The position numbers and the translations under genes were made by a program. From assembly GCF_024362695.1 (NCBI RefSeq), contig NC_065406.1, positions 2,542,001 through 2,606,000 on the forward strand: a DNA stretch of 64,000 nt, read 5' to 3'. A model generated the notes under the pieces. That model did not search any database, had not been told where the DNA came from, and saw nothing but the letters and a program-made list of their open reading frames with translations. Within the stretch, counting starts at the first letter, position 1, and each line of letters begins with the position of its first letter. Shown piece by piece: positions 1-13,185 of this stretch. The DNA is from Pectinophora gossypiella (taxonomy: Eukaryota; Arthropoda; Insecta; Lepidoptera; Gelechiidae).

Positions 1-569
1 TCTATGTAATGTTTGTTTTGTAAGTGTTTATGTGATGCCCTGAAATAAAAAAAGCTTCTTCCTTTTTCGTTCTTTCAAATGTTTGGTCAGCTAAACCTTC
101 TACCATGACCTTTCCACTAAATTGGTTCTCATAATATTCATCGGCTTTCTTAATTTGTCGTTGCTTTTGCACGACGACATTTTCATGCTAAACCACAATG
201 TTTAAATTGAGTCTAGCTGATCGAAGCGCACCACACTCCAATATTATTATGTTGCGAAGATCATTACTTACTTCACAATAGGTTCGATCATCTCGACAGA
301 CTTGTAGAAAGCCGTTATGGAAATATTACGGCGCAAGCCTGTAGCTGAGGCGAGGTGCATTTGAAAATACTAACATTCATTCGAAATTAAATTATCTAGC
401 ATTATACGTACTGCTCTGACAACATAATTTAACAGACGTGTATAGTATATTTACATATACACCCAGCTATGCGTAAGAGCCCTGTAATAGGGGGTGAGGG
501 AGGTGGGGGAAGCCTATTGCCATGAACCGGGCACAAATCCTGGAAACCATTGTGATACCAATTATCTAT
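1..569. other. No feature recognised
   Basis: AT-rich, non-coding by inspection; short open frames only. The stretch 708-1259, after the first foldback element, is likewise empty. Confidence 0.5.
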
Positions 570-707
570 GGGGGGTTAGAATGCCCACATCTAAGCAATT
601 CATTTAAAAAAGCAATATTGCTATTTGAAATTTCTTGTTTGTACAAATGTCAAATTGCAATATTGCTTTCTATAGATGAATTGCTTCGATGCGGCCTTTT
701 TAACCCT
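570..707. mobile_element. Foldback MITE family M1 copy 1
   Basis: The family is a near-palindrome with terminal arms reading GGGGGGTTAAAAAGGCCACA and inner arms AGCAATTCATCTAAAAAAGC, AATATTGC. This copy has both arms (GGGGGGTTAGAATGCCCACA and GCGGCCTTTTTAACCCTAA). Confidence 0.75.
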
Positions 708-1259
708 AATGATCCGCACTCATAAAGTCGAATTCAGTGGAACTCTGTTTACTAAAAAAGAAAGAATATAAATGTTGCAAGATATACATATTTTCGTATC
801 CTGGCGTATAGTGGAAACCGAGTTGGTATTATAATTGAAGAGGGTTAGATAGAGTTACAAGCCATAGAAAAAGCAAAATAATAAATATATAGAAAAGCAA
901 AAATACCATATCGAATCAAATTAAGAAACAATTATACAAATATGCCGTCCAATGAATTAGATGAACACGTAACAAAATTACAAATACAACAGCAATTAAA
1001 ATTGCTAAAATTGCATTGCATTTTATTTCCAACTTGGCCCAAACATGGCAAGGCTCTGAGAAAATCATCTCACCAAAGAATAGTCATTTCGATTCGTCAT
1101 GACGCTAATAGTCGTCGGAATCGGAATTGGCTTATAATTGCCGATTGGCCCGGCCAATACTCCATCTCCAGCAAATATTCCATCAGAATGTTCAAACGAT
1201 GAGAAGCATGCTATTGTATACGATTCTCATCAATTTTGTTATTGTGATGGCTTTTTTCC

Positions 1260-1560
1260 TCTGTGGTTAATAAAATGTCATAGAGTTCATTCGTACTGTC
1301 TTCGTCCACCTTAGAAGCTGCACTTAGAATTGCTTTGCCTTGATACCGGTTAGAGCCCTCCGCGATCCCCATTTGTCCGGTCAAGTAATTAATGTCATAT
1401 GCGGCAAATCTACAATAACTCCTGTAAATACAATTGCCTTGATAACATTTTTTGGGGGACAAATGAGGAGCGCTGAGGACTTTCAACCGGTACAAAATTT
1501 AAGACAACAAACATGAGGGTGCTCAGTCGGGGACGATCACGCCGGCGGGGTGGGTATCCT
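1260..1560. repeat. Rearranged dispersed repeat R7 remnants
   Basis: GATCCCCATTTGTCCGGTCA (inverted) is followed by TGAGGAGCGCTGAGGACTTT, CATGAGGGTGCTCAGTCGGG and CACGCCGGCGGGGTGGG. This suggests two R7 pieces in opposite orientation. Confidence 0.45.
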
Positions 1561-4500
1561 TAATAACAATAATATGATAAATCTAATAGTGGATAAGTTT
1601 ACGAGGGTAATCGATGAGACTGATGTTACTAAAAAACTTTATAACCTGTAGATACCATAATGTTAGCCAAATAATGGATCAATCTAACAAAGTAATAGTC
1701 ATCAATACTGAATCACGTCAAACAAAACGCTAAATTAATAAATTGACGTCAATAATCGTAGGACCCGTCGGAATTCCAGTCCTCTTGACAAATTACACCT
1801 CTAAAGAGGTACATGTTACGCCACCGTCATATTTATCGACCACCAAGACCACTAATCCGATTTAGGCCTCCATTTCGGGTTTACTGATTAATCGACCGCC
1901 CGACCAACGTTACCTATCGAATCAGATTTATGGATTGAATACAGGAGATGTGGTTAAACGATATATTACGTGAAGTGTTCGCCGCTTTCATAGTTTCTAA
2001 TACGGGTCATTCCTCTTTTGGAGTCTTATCGTGCTTTATTATAGGAAGTCTGAAGACAGGTTGATATTGATGACGGAGGTTGGAAAAAATTTAGTTAACA
2101 TAAGTTGATTTTTCATAAAATTGATTGCTGGTTTTACGATCGCGGCAAATAAGGAATGCACAGGTATTTCAAGTTGTATCATAATTTGAACTGAACTATA
2201 TCTATGTTGTAAATAGATACAGCTAAATATAGAACGTAGCGAATGGTTGTCAGCGCATTAAATGACCTTGATTCAAAAGGATTGTAATCAAGCAATGATA
2301 TCATAGTAACTATTTGTACTAATAGTTAATAACCCATAACCATTCATTCCTAAGTCCTAGATTATAATTATTATAGCTATAATACAGAGAATAGGTACAC
2401 ATGTACAAATTAATTTCACTTTATAAAAGAAAGATTTATAGCAATAAAGAATCACATAACATAACAAATACTTTATGGCACACACAGAAAATACAAAATT
2501 CAAAACAAAAGAGAAATAGAAAGAATACAGTAAGGCAACCACTTAACAAGAATTGACTTAGTTACAATATATCAGTCAAACATCCAATAAGACAATGGAT
2601 ATCTAGAACTTAAGAACCAGCTAACTAAGATCTACGCTAAACGATGGATCTGCGCACACCGATAGCGACTACAGACGTGAGTTGTCTGTCTCGGTAAGAG
2701 GTAAGACCTAGATTCGTCATACTAGTCCAAGTAATGGCATCAAAGTTATGCTCGCCGTGACCCACTGTTGACTACGACCGTTTAAAAGCAATAAATCGAA
2801 CCAAGACACATTTGCTACATAAACAAATTGCTGAAATGTATCGTTATGCAAATAGTCTTGACTTCAAAGCATGATGTTTATCTGAACGGTATCCTAGTTA
2901 CTTAAATAGGCACTAAGAATTTAATTGTATTAACTCATCATTATTAATTTAAAGGACACGTTCTTGATGGTGTAGCATTCTCCATTCTTGTCTACCAAAG
3001 GCCAATTCTCAATGTCCTTTGCACTGAACTATCACGTTAGAATTTGCCAGTTCAACAAATGCAAAATTTTAAGTCTAGTTGGCAACAATATTAATACAAT
3101 GTGAACTTTAATGAATTCGATTTCACATACGTAAGTAGTGTAAGATCAAAATGATGAAGGTGCCCCAGTAAATACATGTTTGAATCTAACAGACTCCTTA
3201 ATATGCAATTTCGAAGCACGAACTAAAAGTACGAATCAAACAACTCTACTAAGAAACTCCATTTTTGGATAAAATTACTTCCATTCACGGCATAAAGTCC
3301 CGTTTGTGATGGCATAAACAAAGGCATCATCTAATTAGATTCAATACTGTCCAATTTTCTGCTAAAGTTCACGAAGTCAACTCGAAGGTTAGGAGTTAAA
3401 CCCTGAAGGGATCGGTTTAAGGCTTAAATACCCCATATACGTCTGGCTCACAATAAGCCGGGTTTCACGTTTTACTGTAATGCACGCAATTTAAATCGCC
3501 GACGGGCACAACGGTACCTCATTCCCCTTAAATCAGCAGCCGAACAGATATCCAACAATATGAAAATGTTTAACGACCCCATATCTAACCCTAACCATTT
3601 TAAGAAGAAAATGCTTGAAGAAAATCACCTAGCAATCATTTAGCTATTACATTTAATAACTTAGACGTTGCGTGACTTATCCCAGTGAAAGCTGCCCTAA
3701 TCGATGAACTTAAACGCTTTAAAGAAGATTAAGGTACTGTAAACGAGGAGTATGCCGGAGAGCCGAATATTAAAACTCATGTTGCAACAAAATTTATTTA
3801 GACACATAAAACATTCGGGTTTGACCGCAAACAATAATCTGTGGATAAATCATAGAGTACAGCAGACTCACACGCGAGGTGAATCACTGTTCCAAGAAAG
3901 CGGAAACGACCGAATTCTCCGTTCTTTTTTATGGTATAAACCGGCTGGATTAAAGATGACACGGTTGCTATGGCTCCCGAACGAAGTTTTGTTGTTTTTA
4001 TGAATTAGACGGTTAGGCGGGCCGTCGTGCGCCGAGCACCTGCGCCAGCGCACCCGGCGCAAATCTCGGAGGGTGCGACGCCTGGCCCGCTCCGGGGCGA
4101 AGGGATCGCAGGTAAACCGTCCCCATGAAGGCCGAACAAAAAAGCAACGCATTTTCATGTAAATAAAACCGGTTTGTCAAAATCCGAATCTTTGCAACAT
4201 TTTCGTCTTGGCGTCCAAATTTTGAAACGCGTCAGTCGATTATGTTTAATAAAAATAATGATCGTAATTGCAGGGCACCGAATAAAGATCCGTCTAAGAT
4301 CTCACCTATTGCGCAAGAGCATCGCATGCGCGGGAGTGCGTGTTGCTTACAGTAGGTACGTCGAAAGTTCTCAGCACAAATCATCGCCGAGTCGAACAAA
4401 AAACGAGTCATGGAACAGGTGAGGTATTAATTACGATTGAAGACACGATAGCCGAATATTATGCAAGTTGTAAGCGGCACTCTCTGTGTACAAAACTTGA

Positions 4501-6838
4501 GTAGCTTTAAATAATATTAAACACTCATCAAGTACGGTAGCTCGAACCAAAATAATCCGTGTAACTAACACCATTTTACTTCAAATTAAAAATCAATGTT
4601 GCTGATTATTATTGAGAGGTTCCGAACATCAATCCGATATGAAAGACACATTTTCTGTGAACATAGCATACTTGATGCTTTATCACCCCTACCTTTGAAA
4701 TGTTAAATGAATTAGGTTCAACTCCATAGTCCTTTCGTAGACAACGTCGCAAGATACCCAACTTTATTCCCAAGTTCCAATTGACAACGGAAAATTAGCT
4801 CTTTCACAAGAAAGTTTTGTGTACATATTTCTACCTCCTTTAACGTTAAAAACATTCGTCTCAAATAAATCTCCAAAATAAATCTCAAGACCAAAAAAAT
4901 TATAGACACCCGACCTCAAGTCTTATTTATTAGTAATTATTAGTCACCCACCAACGGTGGTGTCGGTACTACGCAGCCATTTTATTCATTAACTTGTCAT
5001 ATAACTGATGTATTTTAGTTTCCCAAACGTACTTACGCTTAATACCGAGATGTTAATGAAATCTACATATAAAATTATGAAACGCATTAAAATTGTATTC
5101 GATGACATGAGCACCGGAAATTACTGGTATTTTAAATTGCATCTGATCACGACAATCCAAAAGCTTTATACGGCGAGTAATGTGAAGATTTAAGTAGGAA
5201 AGAATCAGGCTCGGTTTAAATGCTCTCACGCACTTTAGCCGTCAGTTTAATAAGTCTGGCCTTCTGGATTCAGTAGCCTTATAATAATACTCAAGTAATT
5301 GTGCAGGCGCGGCCGCAGTCCAGATGTCGGCGATCCCATACCGTTATTAGCACGACACTCGAAGGATAATCCGTATAATTAAGAACCATTGCTTCATCAG
5401 GATCGTATAGACCGATTCATTTAAATGCACGTTTGTTTTATTGCTGTTTAATGCGGGCACAATCAGATTTATCTCGATTCGCTTGGACAATGATGCAATT
5501 AACTACACCGATCGAAAAGATATTGATATACATACCAATACAGACGCGTGGTGGTAATTATTCTACAACTTTAGTACCAACAAGCGGTAAATCCACTTAC
5601 AATTTAGTATCTACTAATGCATGCTCGTAAATCTCTTCATTAAGACTGAAAACCACATCTAAGTTTTATGTTTATCCGTTTAGTAATTGAGTATCAAGCT
5701 TTCCGTAATCAAATTGAACATTGTTATAAAACTTAATTGCTGTGCTATCAAGTTTGTCGATTGCTTGAAGCAAGGTTTTCTGAAGGCTTCGAAAATCACC
5801 ATAAACACTAAGTACTTTAACTGGTTTTAAAAACCAATGTGCTTTTAGCCCACTTTTTCGAGTCCTGAAAAATCGAGTACGTATCTTTTAGACAAATTAT
5901 TACTTTCTCAAAAATCAACATGGTTCAACGCTTACTTTTACTGTCCCAAAAGACAATATTCCAAGCAGGTAGATAATTGTTTAAACTTCTACCGTCATTG
6001 CCTTTAGTAAATTCAATAGTATCCAGTCCACTGTTTTAAAGACTCAGCATCTACTACTTTAGATGTAAAAAATATTGTCCGAACAAGTGCAGCAACAAGT
6101 GAAGTCAAGTTTTATGACGTTGCCTTTTGTTTATGCGCGCACGCAGCCGATGAATCGTAGGAAGTCCACCTGATGCACCGGATACAATACGCGGTTCCGT
6201 CACTTCAAAACTGTAGTGTTCGTTTTTGCTTTTTTTTCTCTTTGGTCACATCCTTTTGTTTTATTGAGGGTTTGAGCTTCACAGACAATGATAATAGGCT
6301 GAAGTGCCGTTAGGTTGTGCTCTATGCTTTATTAGCTTAGAACAAGTGCGCTTTTGTAGAGTTGCTTGGTTTTATTTGGTAAAACAACTTCAGTGACTTT
6401 AGGGAGAATATCTATCGGTTTAATAAAGGTTTACAAGCGCTGTGGTGTGTTGTTTAAGGGATGCTTTAAGCACTACACTTCTACGTTATACTCATCACGG
6501 TCATTATTTTTTAAGGAGATCAAGCGATTATGTTAGTTCCCTCTATCGCAACAATGTTTCTTTTCAATTGTACATTTTATCGCCTATTTTGGTTTTAAGA
6601 ACGACGCTCAATTAAGTCCTCGCTTTTTTTATTTTACATGGAATTATAATCACTATCTTCATCATCAATTCCGAAATATTTTGATGACGTCATCAGCTTT
6701 TTCCAAACTAACAATATAAAAATCGAACTTACCTGTTTTGGGACAGCGATCAATTCATGAAAAACTGAAAGTTCTGACATTGCGTACGATTTATAAGAAT
6801 CTATATAGTATATCTTGCATATGCGGCCTAATGTGATC
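1561..6838. other. No gene or recognised repeat (5.3 kb), apart from a repeat R4 scrap
   Basis: Apart from the weak R4 scrap near 2357-2475, I see no multi-copy element of this window here. Open frames are short (under 100 codons), with no family motif and no consistent splice structure. A GC-rich patch lies at 4017-4100. It could be an old decayed element or ordinary intergenic DNA. Confidence 0.5.
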
Positions 6839-6951
6839 AGGGGGATTAAAAAGGCCACGTTGAAATAATCATCTAAAAACGTAAGTGCGTAATGACAACA
6901 AATGTCAAATAGCAATATTGCTTTCTTAAATGTGTCCTTTATAACCCCCCA
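6839..6951. mobile_element. Foldback MITE M1 copy 2 (shortened left arm)
   Basis: GGGGGATTAAAAAGGCCACG starts it and CCTTTATAACCCCCC ends it. The inner left arm is deleted. Confidence 0.7.
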
Positions 6952-7218
6952 GTTGAGTAGGTACCCCATTTAAACTAAACACTGTATCAACAATTAAAAC
7001 AACTACATTTCAAATGCACATTCCTATAAAGTCAAAACCGGAATCCGCTGACAAAAAAATCGTACTTTAGCCATGACGTTTATCCCCCCGTCTCATTACG
7101 AGAGATAAAGCGTTTAACATTTTGCCGCTCAAAAACAAGCCAACTGTAATCGCAATTAAAAACACAAACACAGTTTGTGAAAGCAAACAATGTTGCTGAT
7201 TCCAGCAGATAGTTCCTA

Positions 7219-7290
7219 ATTTTATTTTAAGTTATAGCTGTCATTTTCTAACCCGCCGAAGAGGAAAGGGAAGGGCAATCAACAGGCTAG
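7219..7290. mobile_element. MITE family M2, left end only
   Basis: TTTTATTTTAAGTTATAGCT, GTCATTTTCTAACCCGCCGA and GGAAAGGGAAGGG match the M2 terminal repeat. Confidence 0.65.
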
Positions 7291-7796
7291 GACAATCACA
7301 CACGTGAATTTTAGACAGAAATCTTAAAAAAAACCCTTTCACAATTTTACTTTTAGGAAAGTTGGCGTATAACCCGACAGAATGCACTGCCCATTCCATG
7401 CACGAATACTAGTAGTGGTGTCCACGAAACGCTGAGTAGTTTCAATTGAGTGAGTAATTGAGTGTTTACTCAAAAAAAGGTATAATTATCAATTACTATA
7501 CTTCTTCCAAATCGCTTGTCGCCAGTAGTGAGTCAACTAGTTCACAGCCGAATCTGTGGAGGTCAGTGCAACAATGGGTGCGCAGGCGCCGATAGCGGCT
7601 GTTCACACGCTCCGATAGCAGAGCCCTTCCTGTGGTGTTGCCAGATTTTTGGACAATTTATTTTTGGTCATTTCGAGGATTTTTGACTAGGATGTCCAAA
7701 AAGTAACATTTAATCTGAATCAATCTGAATCGAATCCGTTGTATGAAAAAAATAACATTCTATTGTTATTATTATATTACTAAAATTAATATTTCA

Positions 7797-7964
7797 GGGG
7801 TTGAAAAGGCCACATCGAAGCAATTCATCTAAAAAAGCAATATTGCAATTTGACATTTGCGCATACAATACAAAAGTAACTGCGCATGCAAGCAAACAAA
7901 TGTGAAATAGCAACATTGCTTGTGTTAGGTGAATTGCTTTGAGGTGGCCTTTTTAACCCCCCAG
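7797..7964. mobile_element. Foldback MITE M1 copy 3 (nearly intact)
   Basis: Arms are GGGGTTGAAAAGGCCACATC and GAGGTGGCCTTTTTAACCCC, with the centre AAGTAACTGCGCATGCAAGC. Confidence 0.8.
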
Positions 7965-9253
7965 TTCCCTAATATCAAAGCTTACTAACGATATCATAAT
8001 TACATTTCGAATTAGATTTATGATAATCAACTCAAAAACTTATCAATGGGTTACGCCTAAATAGACTACAATAACATTTGATTGAATCCGAAATAATGTT
8101 CTTTCAAACTGTTGGCAACCCAAACACCCTTCCTGTATCGCAAACTTGTCAGGACCTGAACGGTCGTATCGCGGCCACTTCCTCCGGATACCGCAAGCTG
8201 ACAAACGGATCGCGTCTCAGGCTTGTTTTGATTGATAAAGTCCACCAATGATGAACATCCATCCAGAGATACAAAAATACCAACGGAGTCTGCACGGGTC
8301 CCGCTGTCGCACGCGGAGTGATAAATGCTAATACAGCAGCATTAGTATTTCTACCACAGCACCTGTTCAATTGAAAATCAACGGCTAAGTATGCCTATTA
8401 ATCCACCCGCGATATATTATACCGCGACGCGCGCGACGTAACCCGTGTAGACTACAGCACTGGGTTAATGAGAAGGCGTAATTTACGGCCGCGATTTTTG
8501 ACAAGACTTCGATTGGACTTGTCCTGTCAAATAATGACGAATATCCAGAATGGGACAGTAGCAGCAATATGAATGTCCAGTCTTTAGGATGTTGGTTGAT
8601 TTGTTGCAACCAGGGAAATAAAGGCACCATTGACAGTAGAGTAGCTGCCACCGGCTTGTCAGTGTGTCATGGTCCTTTGCTGGATATAAGCTTCCTTAAG
8701 TTGTCTCCACAGAGTTCTTATTATAAATGCCGCAATATGCACAAAACGATCATATTATTGAGGCAACGATCGTATTTTAAAACTTTACAGATCGTTCGTT
8801 GCTTCTTTGGTATCGCGCAAGCACAACTAGCGCTTGTGTTACTACGCAATGAACGGCGGGTAAATCGATGTAGCGGTCCCGCCAGGAATGTCTTAGTGCG
8901 GCCGCTTCATTCGACGCGAAGTGAGTTAACAGGCGACATGCGAACTCGTGTAATTTAGTGCTGAAAGCATATCTCCCTTGTTTCTTTGATCTGTGGTGCT
9001 GTCAATCCCTAGATCAGAAATATTCTGTATCGTTTTGAGTTTTCGTTGTGTTTTGAAAGGCTTTTAATAAATATGTTATGACAAGACACAATTCAAAATA
9101 AGAAAGAATGTCTGACGTCGAGATGATATTTAAGTCTGGGTGGAGTATTTTAGACATTAAGGTACGTTTTATCATGTCTGAATTCTCTCTCTGAAATGAG
9201 TGACAAAGACATTGCGCTATGAAGCAATCCAAAGAGATTGTCTCTTTCTATTC
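7965..9253. other. No feature recognised; one 129-codon open frame of doubtful meaning
   Basis: 8090-8960 is more GC-rich than its surroundings, with overlapping open frames on both strands (longest 8569-8958 plus). None resembles a known family or has splice sites that extend it. A decayed transposable element is the likeliest explanation. Confidence 0.4.
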
Positions 9254-9405
9254 CTGGGGGGTTAAAATGACCACATTGAAGCAATTCATCTAAAAAGTAT
9301 TGACATTTACGCATATAAAAGTCAGTGCGCAATGCAAACAAATGTCAAATAGCAATATTGGTTTTTTAGAGCTATTGCTTCGATGAGGTCATTTTAACTC
9401 CCCTG
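9254..9405. mobile_element. Foldback MITE M1 copy 4
   Basis: It begins CTGGGGGGTTAAAATGACCA and ends GATGAGGTCATTTTAACTCC. This copy suggests that the true terminus is CTGGGG or similar. Confidence 0.75.
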
Positions 9406-9587
9406 TAAGCAAAGAGATATACTTTTCTACAAGCAAAACCCACGCGTGTAATCGCCAAACGCGAATAGAGCCACAAGTAATTATAAAACAACTGCTTTCT
9501 TCATTAAAAATAGGTTTTCGTTGACCACAATCTCACCTGATGTTAAGTGTTGATTTAGCCTAACTTGGTAAGTACATGCTATACGTA

Positions 9588-9735
9588 CGGTCACTAGTAT
9601 TAATATGTATACACTTTGAAACCATGTCACATTAACTTTTTGACAAATTAAACTGTAAGTCTCATTAAATTTCAAACATGTGCGACAGGGTTCTAAAGTG
9701 GGTACATGATATTGCTCATGACTGTACAGCCATTT
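9588..9735. mobile_element. MITE family M3 (about 148 bp)
   Basis: Imperfect TIRs are GTACGGTCACTAGTATTAAT on the left and ATATTGCTCATGACTGTAC on the right, with an interior reading CATGTCACATTAACTTTTTG. Confidence 0.7.
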
Positions 9736-10030
9736 CTGATGAACTCAACGCTCAACCACTGGCCCACAGAAGCCATTCGCCTTTGCCTTTCAATATATTT
9801 CTATCAATAAGCACTTGTGCAGGAATTGCTCGCGCAAATCGAACTATTGATAAATAAAATTACATTTCTCAGTAGAAGCATCATTTCAAATCAATGAATT
9901 ATATTGAGCAATAAACTATATTATAATATATATTTTAACTTCAATCCTTGATCATTAAAATGCTTTTTGAATTGAAACTATAAACTTTTCTATTGGACTG
10001 GGAAAAGGACGAACGTCTTTTTTATCAAAT

Positions 10031-10205
10031 TAATAACGTAAGTTCACGACTGTATTCCAATTGTGGTAGTCAGTGGTAGTATCCATTGCAAGATGAACGA
10101 AGTACCCACGCCTCACAGAGCTTTCTGTTAGACCAACGTGATAGGCATGAGCCGCATCGCCGTCTATAATAGTCGAGAAAACAACACTTAAGATAAATTA
10201 TTAAC
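10031..10205 (+). repeat. Dispersed repeat D (CATCCATTGCAAGATGAACG type)
   Basis: The family core reads GGTAGTCAGAGGTACATCCA, then ACCGAGCTTTCTGTTAGACC, GGTGAGCCGCATCGCCGTCT and ATAATGGTCGAGCC. This copy is nearly complete. Further copies are annotated separately; the class is unknown (possibly a SINE). Confidence 0.65.
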
Positions 10206-10417
10206 TTATTGGTTATTGGTAAATTAATAATCTTATATAATAAAAGCTAGGTGGTTTTATCCTCGCTATATTATTATTGCAATTAATATTCTTAAGATTA
10301 TACATAGATTCTGATACTGTTATTAATAATAGGTATTTATAACTGTATTAATCAGGATCTTTAGTATAGCAAAGATCAATAAACTACAACTATAAAATAG
10401 TATCATGATAATTATAC

Positions 10418-10490
10418 GACCTCCGTGGTCCAGTGGTTGAGCGTTGGGCTCACGATACAGACGTCCTGGGTTCGATTCCCGGTGGGGACA
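10418..10490 (+). mobile_element. SINE family A, tRNA-like head only
   Basis: CCTCCGTGGTCCAGTGGTTG (A box) and GGTTCGATTCCCGGTGGGGA (B box) are present with no body. It looks like a tRNA gene, but the same 73 bp recurs as the head of longer SINEs here and lacks a proper cloverleaf 3' end. Confidence 0.7.
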
Positions 10491-11134
10491 TATAACAAAA
10501 GTTACTTGCTACTTACGTGATTTGAACTTGCACATAGATCAGATATTAAATTAATAATAAAAGAAAAAACACTTAATTGCACACAAAACAAGATATTTGC
10601 AAGAAAAACTAAATATTTTGAAAGTTACGTATGTATTATTATTATGTAGGTCAAATGACACAAAAATCATAATAAACACATCCGAATTTTTGATCAACAA
10701 AACACGAGTTTGATTAGATTTTCAATTTGAATTTGGAACATTAACATTCAGATTCAAAAACCTTAATATTATAATACCTACCTGCTGTAAAATAATATTT
10801 TATTTTTTATTCTTAATATCTGATTTTTTTTTGATAATTATTACGAAACATAAACTTGCGAAGTGTTTCGATTTATTTTATGAGAAGGGTATTACTGATG
10901 TGTTTGTAATCTACTACTAGAGTCATCTGGACTTCAATAGCAAGTATGATTCTAAAGTTGTCTACTATCGACTTGAGGCTCTGCCCACTCCGAAAGAGAT
11001 AACAGGCGTCATTTGTCTGTCTAATATATCTTCAACAATGATTACCTATTTATTATGCTTCTTTTAGTTGATGGTAGAGCTGGCAAAGGAATACCTAGAA
11101 GGACTGACATTGACCAAATTGGAGATGTCATTAG

Positions 11135-11250
11135 AAAATGTTTAGTTCGATCTACTCTGAACCGGCACGCGTGTGAAGCGATTGATGAATGTGAAGGAAG
11201 CAAGAGAAGTGTGTCAGGATCGAAGCAAATGGAATTCTATAGTCTCTACT
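11135..11250 (+). repeat. Dispersed repeat R6 (GTGTGTCAGGATCGAAGCAA type)
   Basis: CGATCTACTCTGAACCGGCA, GCGATTGATGAATGTGAAGG and TGTCAGGATCGAAGCAAATG. Further copies lie at 36855-37030 (plus) and 37430-37575 (inverted), flanking ODAD3 exon 9. Confidence 0.6.
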
Positions 11251-11629
11251 TACTCTCGTTTATGTATGTATTATGCTTCTTGCGATGGATGTACCTCTGA
11301 CTACCCCAATTGGGATGTAGCCGTGAGCTTATGTTATGCAGCCAAATACAACGGCTGTATTTTCACAACCATAGCTACTTCCACTAGTAAACTAGTAAAT
11401 ACTAGTTCCCCTTAACGTCATATTGCGGTAATCGGCGGAAGAGGGACAATACATTCCCACACACTACTTTCTGTACTGTATCATGCGTAAGCGCCGGTCC
11501 CATTATAGCTGCGCAAGAAACTATGTAATCACTGACAGCTGGCGGAGAAGTGTGACGAAATAAAAGAAAAGAAAAAAGAAAAATAAGAGAGAAAAGCGGA
11601 GAGGAGAGGGTGAATTATTAGTATGTACG

Positions 11630-11777
11630 TACAGTCATGAGCAATATAATGTACCCACTTTAGGACTCTGTCGCACTAACATATTTGACATTTAGTGAGA
11701 CTTACAGTTCAATTTGTCAAAAAAGTTAATGTGACATGGTACCAAAGTGTTTACATATTGATGCTCGTGACCGTACA
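11630..11777. mobile_element. MITE family M3, inverted copy
   Basis: It begins GTACAGTCATGAGCAATATA and ends TATTGATGCTCGTGACCGTA. It is the reverse complement of the copy at 9588. A third, partial copy lies at 15033-15146. Confidence 0.7.
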
Positions 11778-12418
11778 CCTCTGCCTACCCCTTCGGGGAT
11801 ACAGGCGTGTACCTATGTTAATTAGCATGTATGTGTAAATTACTAGTCTTTTTAAAACTTAGTATCGAATGATCACATTTTTTTTCCCCTTTGATGGGTT
11901 TGTTCTTGGCCCCAGACTTGCTCGAAGGCATTGACGAGGTCTAAGATGGTTCGGGCTCGCTCAGAAGGTGCCTGTTCACTCTGGCCTTGAAAGCACCCGG
12001 GTTATCTGCATTCGGAAATACAGAAGACGACAAAGAATTCCACTCCCTAGCAGTGCGCATGGTACCTTCATTTGAACAATGGGTGATCTAAAAAAAACTA
12101 TATCTTCTGATAAAAGTATCAGTCCAGTTTGGACCAGTCGCAAAAATGATGTTTCTTTTTTGTGGTGATGACGTCAAAACCAGGCTACACGACAAGCCGA
12201 CATCAACCACATACCAAACCGAAAATGAACCCATTACAGCAACGCGATCATAATCACGCCAACCAATCTAAAATAAAAAACTTGGACGTGATATGGTCAG
12301 CGACTCGGCGTGGACTAGACACCAGACATCACGCCCCGATGGCATTAGATGTCGTAATCCAATTATTGGCTTACACTCCGACACTCTAGTGCACTCTGGT
12401 GCTAATTCCAGTGCACAC

Positions 12419-12602
12419 CATCCAATTTTATTTTAAGTTATACCTGTCATTTTCTTATCCGCCGAAAAGGAAAGGGACGGGTAATTGTCAGGGATATAAT
12501 TTATGGAACACTTCACTCCTTCTTTTAAAAATTAACAGATGTCAATCATCCGTCTCTTTCCATCTCGCAGGATAAGAAAATGAGAGGTATAACTTAAAAT
12601 AG
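12419..12602. mobile_element. MITE family M2, short copy with both TIRs
   Basis: TIRs of about 60 bp contain CTTATCCGCCGAAAAGGAAA on the left and GGATAAGAAAATGAGAGGTA on the right. Confidence 0.75.
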
Positions 12603-12851
12603 CAAAGTAAATAGCATAGATCCGAATTGTTACTCGTAAAATGCTTTGCAATAAAAAACTGTATAAAATGATGTTTCATTTTGTTTTAACAGTTCGGTGA
12701 AGCATGGTAACTTAGTTCACCATGTCATATACCTCTGAGTACCTCAACTGCGATATAGTCATAATCTTATGTTATGTTAACTGACAATTTGCCAGCACTG
12801 AGTTAGTAAATCTTATAATATAATAATATTCGCTAATGTTCAATAGCCGCG

Positions 12852-13040
12852 CTTGCACCAATGAGTTATTAATTTATCTTAAGTGCAGTTTTCACTAACA
12901 CAGTTGGCTCGACCATTATAGACGGCGATACGGCTCACCATCTATCACTGGTCTAACAGAAAGCTCGTTGAGGTGTGGGTATTTAGTTCATCCTGCGAAA
13001 GAATGTACCTCTGACTACCCCAATGGGATATAGTCCTGAG
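12852..13040 (-). repeat. Dispersed repeat D, inverted copy
   Basis: TTGCACCAATGAGTTATTAA, GCTCGACCATTATAGACGGC and TACCTCTGACTACCCCAATG appear in reverse order. Shorter inverted pieces lie at 11268-11340, 12700-12780, 21275-21315 and 42350-42425. Confidence 0.65.
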
Positions 13041-13185
13041 GAAGAAAGGAAAACATGAAACAGTAGGACTATGGCCCTGTGCTGGGAGGTTTTCTGGCCA
13101 CGTCTTTCCCTCAGCGTTACAGATTCCGATGTGGTAGTAGTTTTACAGCTAGTTACATAATGGCCCCGATTCCTGCAGACACCGC

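Noticed and set aside
3868..4158. 96-codon minus-strand frame with Arg-rich segment
   Set aside because: The Arg-rich part comes from a local GC-rich patch; no motif, start context or splice structure supports it.
8569..8958. 129-codon plus-strand open frame
   Set aside because: No recognisable family, no hydrophobic or repeat pattern, and equally long frames overlap on the other strand. It is probably chance in a GC-richer patch.
10418..10490. Possible tRNA gene
   Set aside because: A and B boxes are clear, but the same sequence is the head of several SINEs here and no proper acceptor stem closes it.
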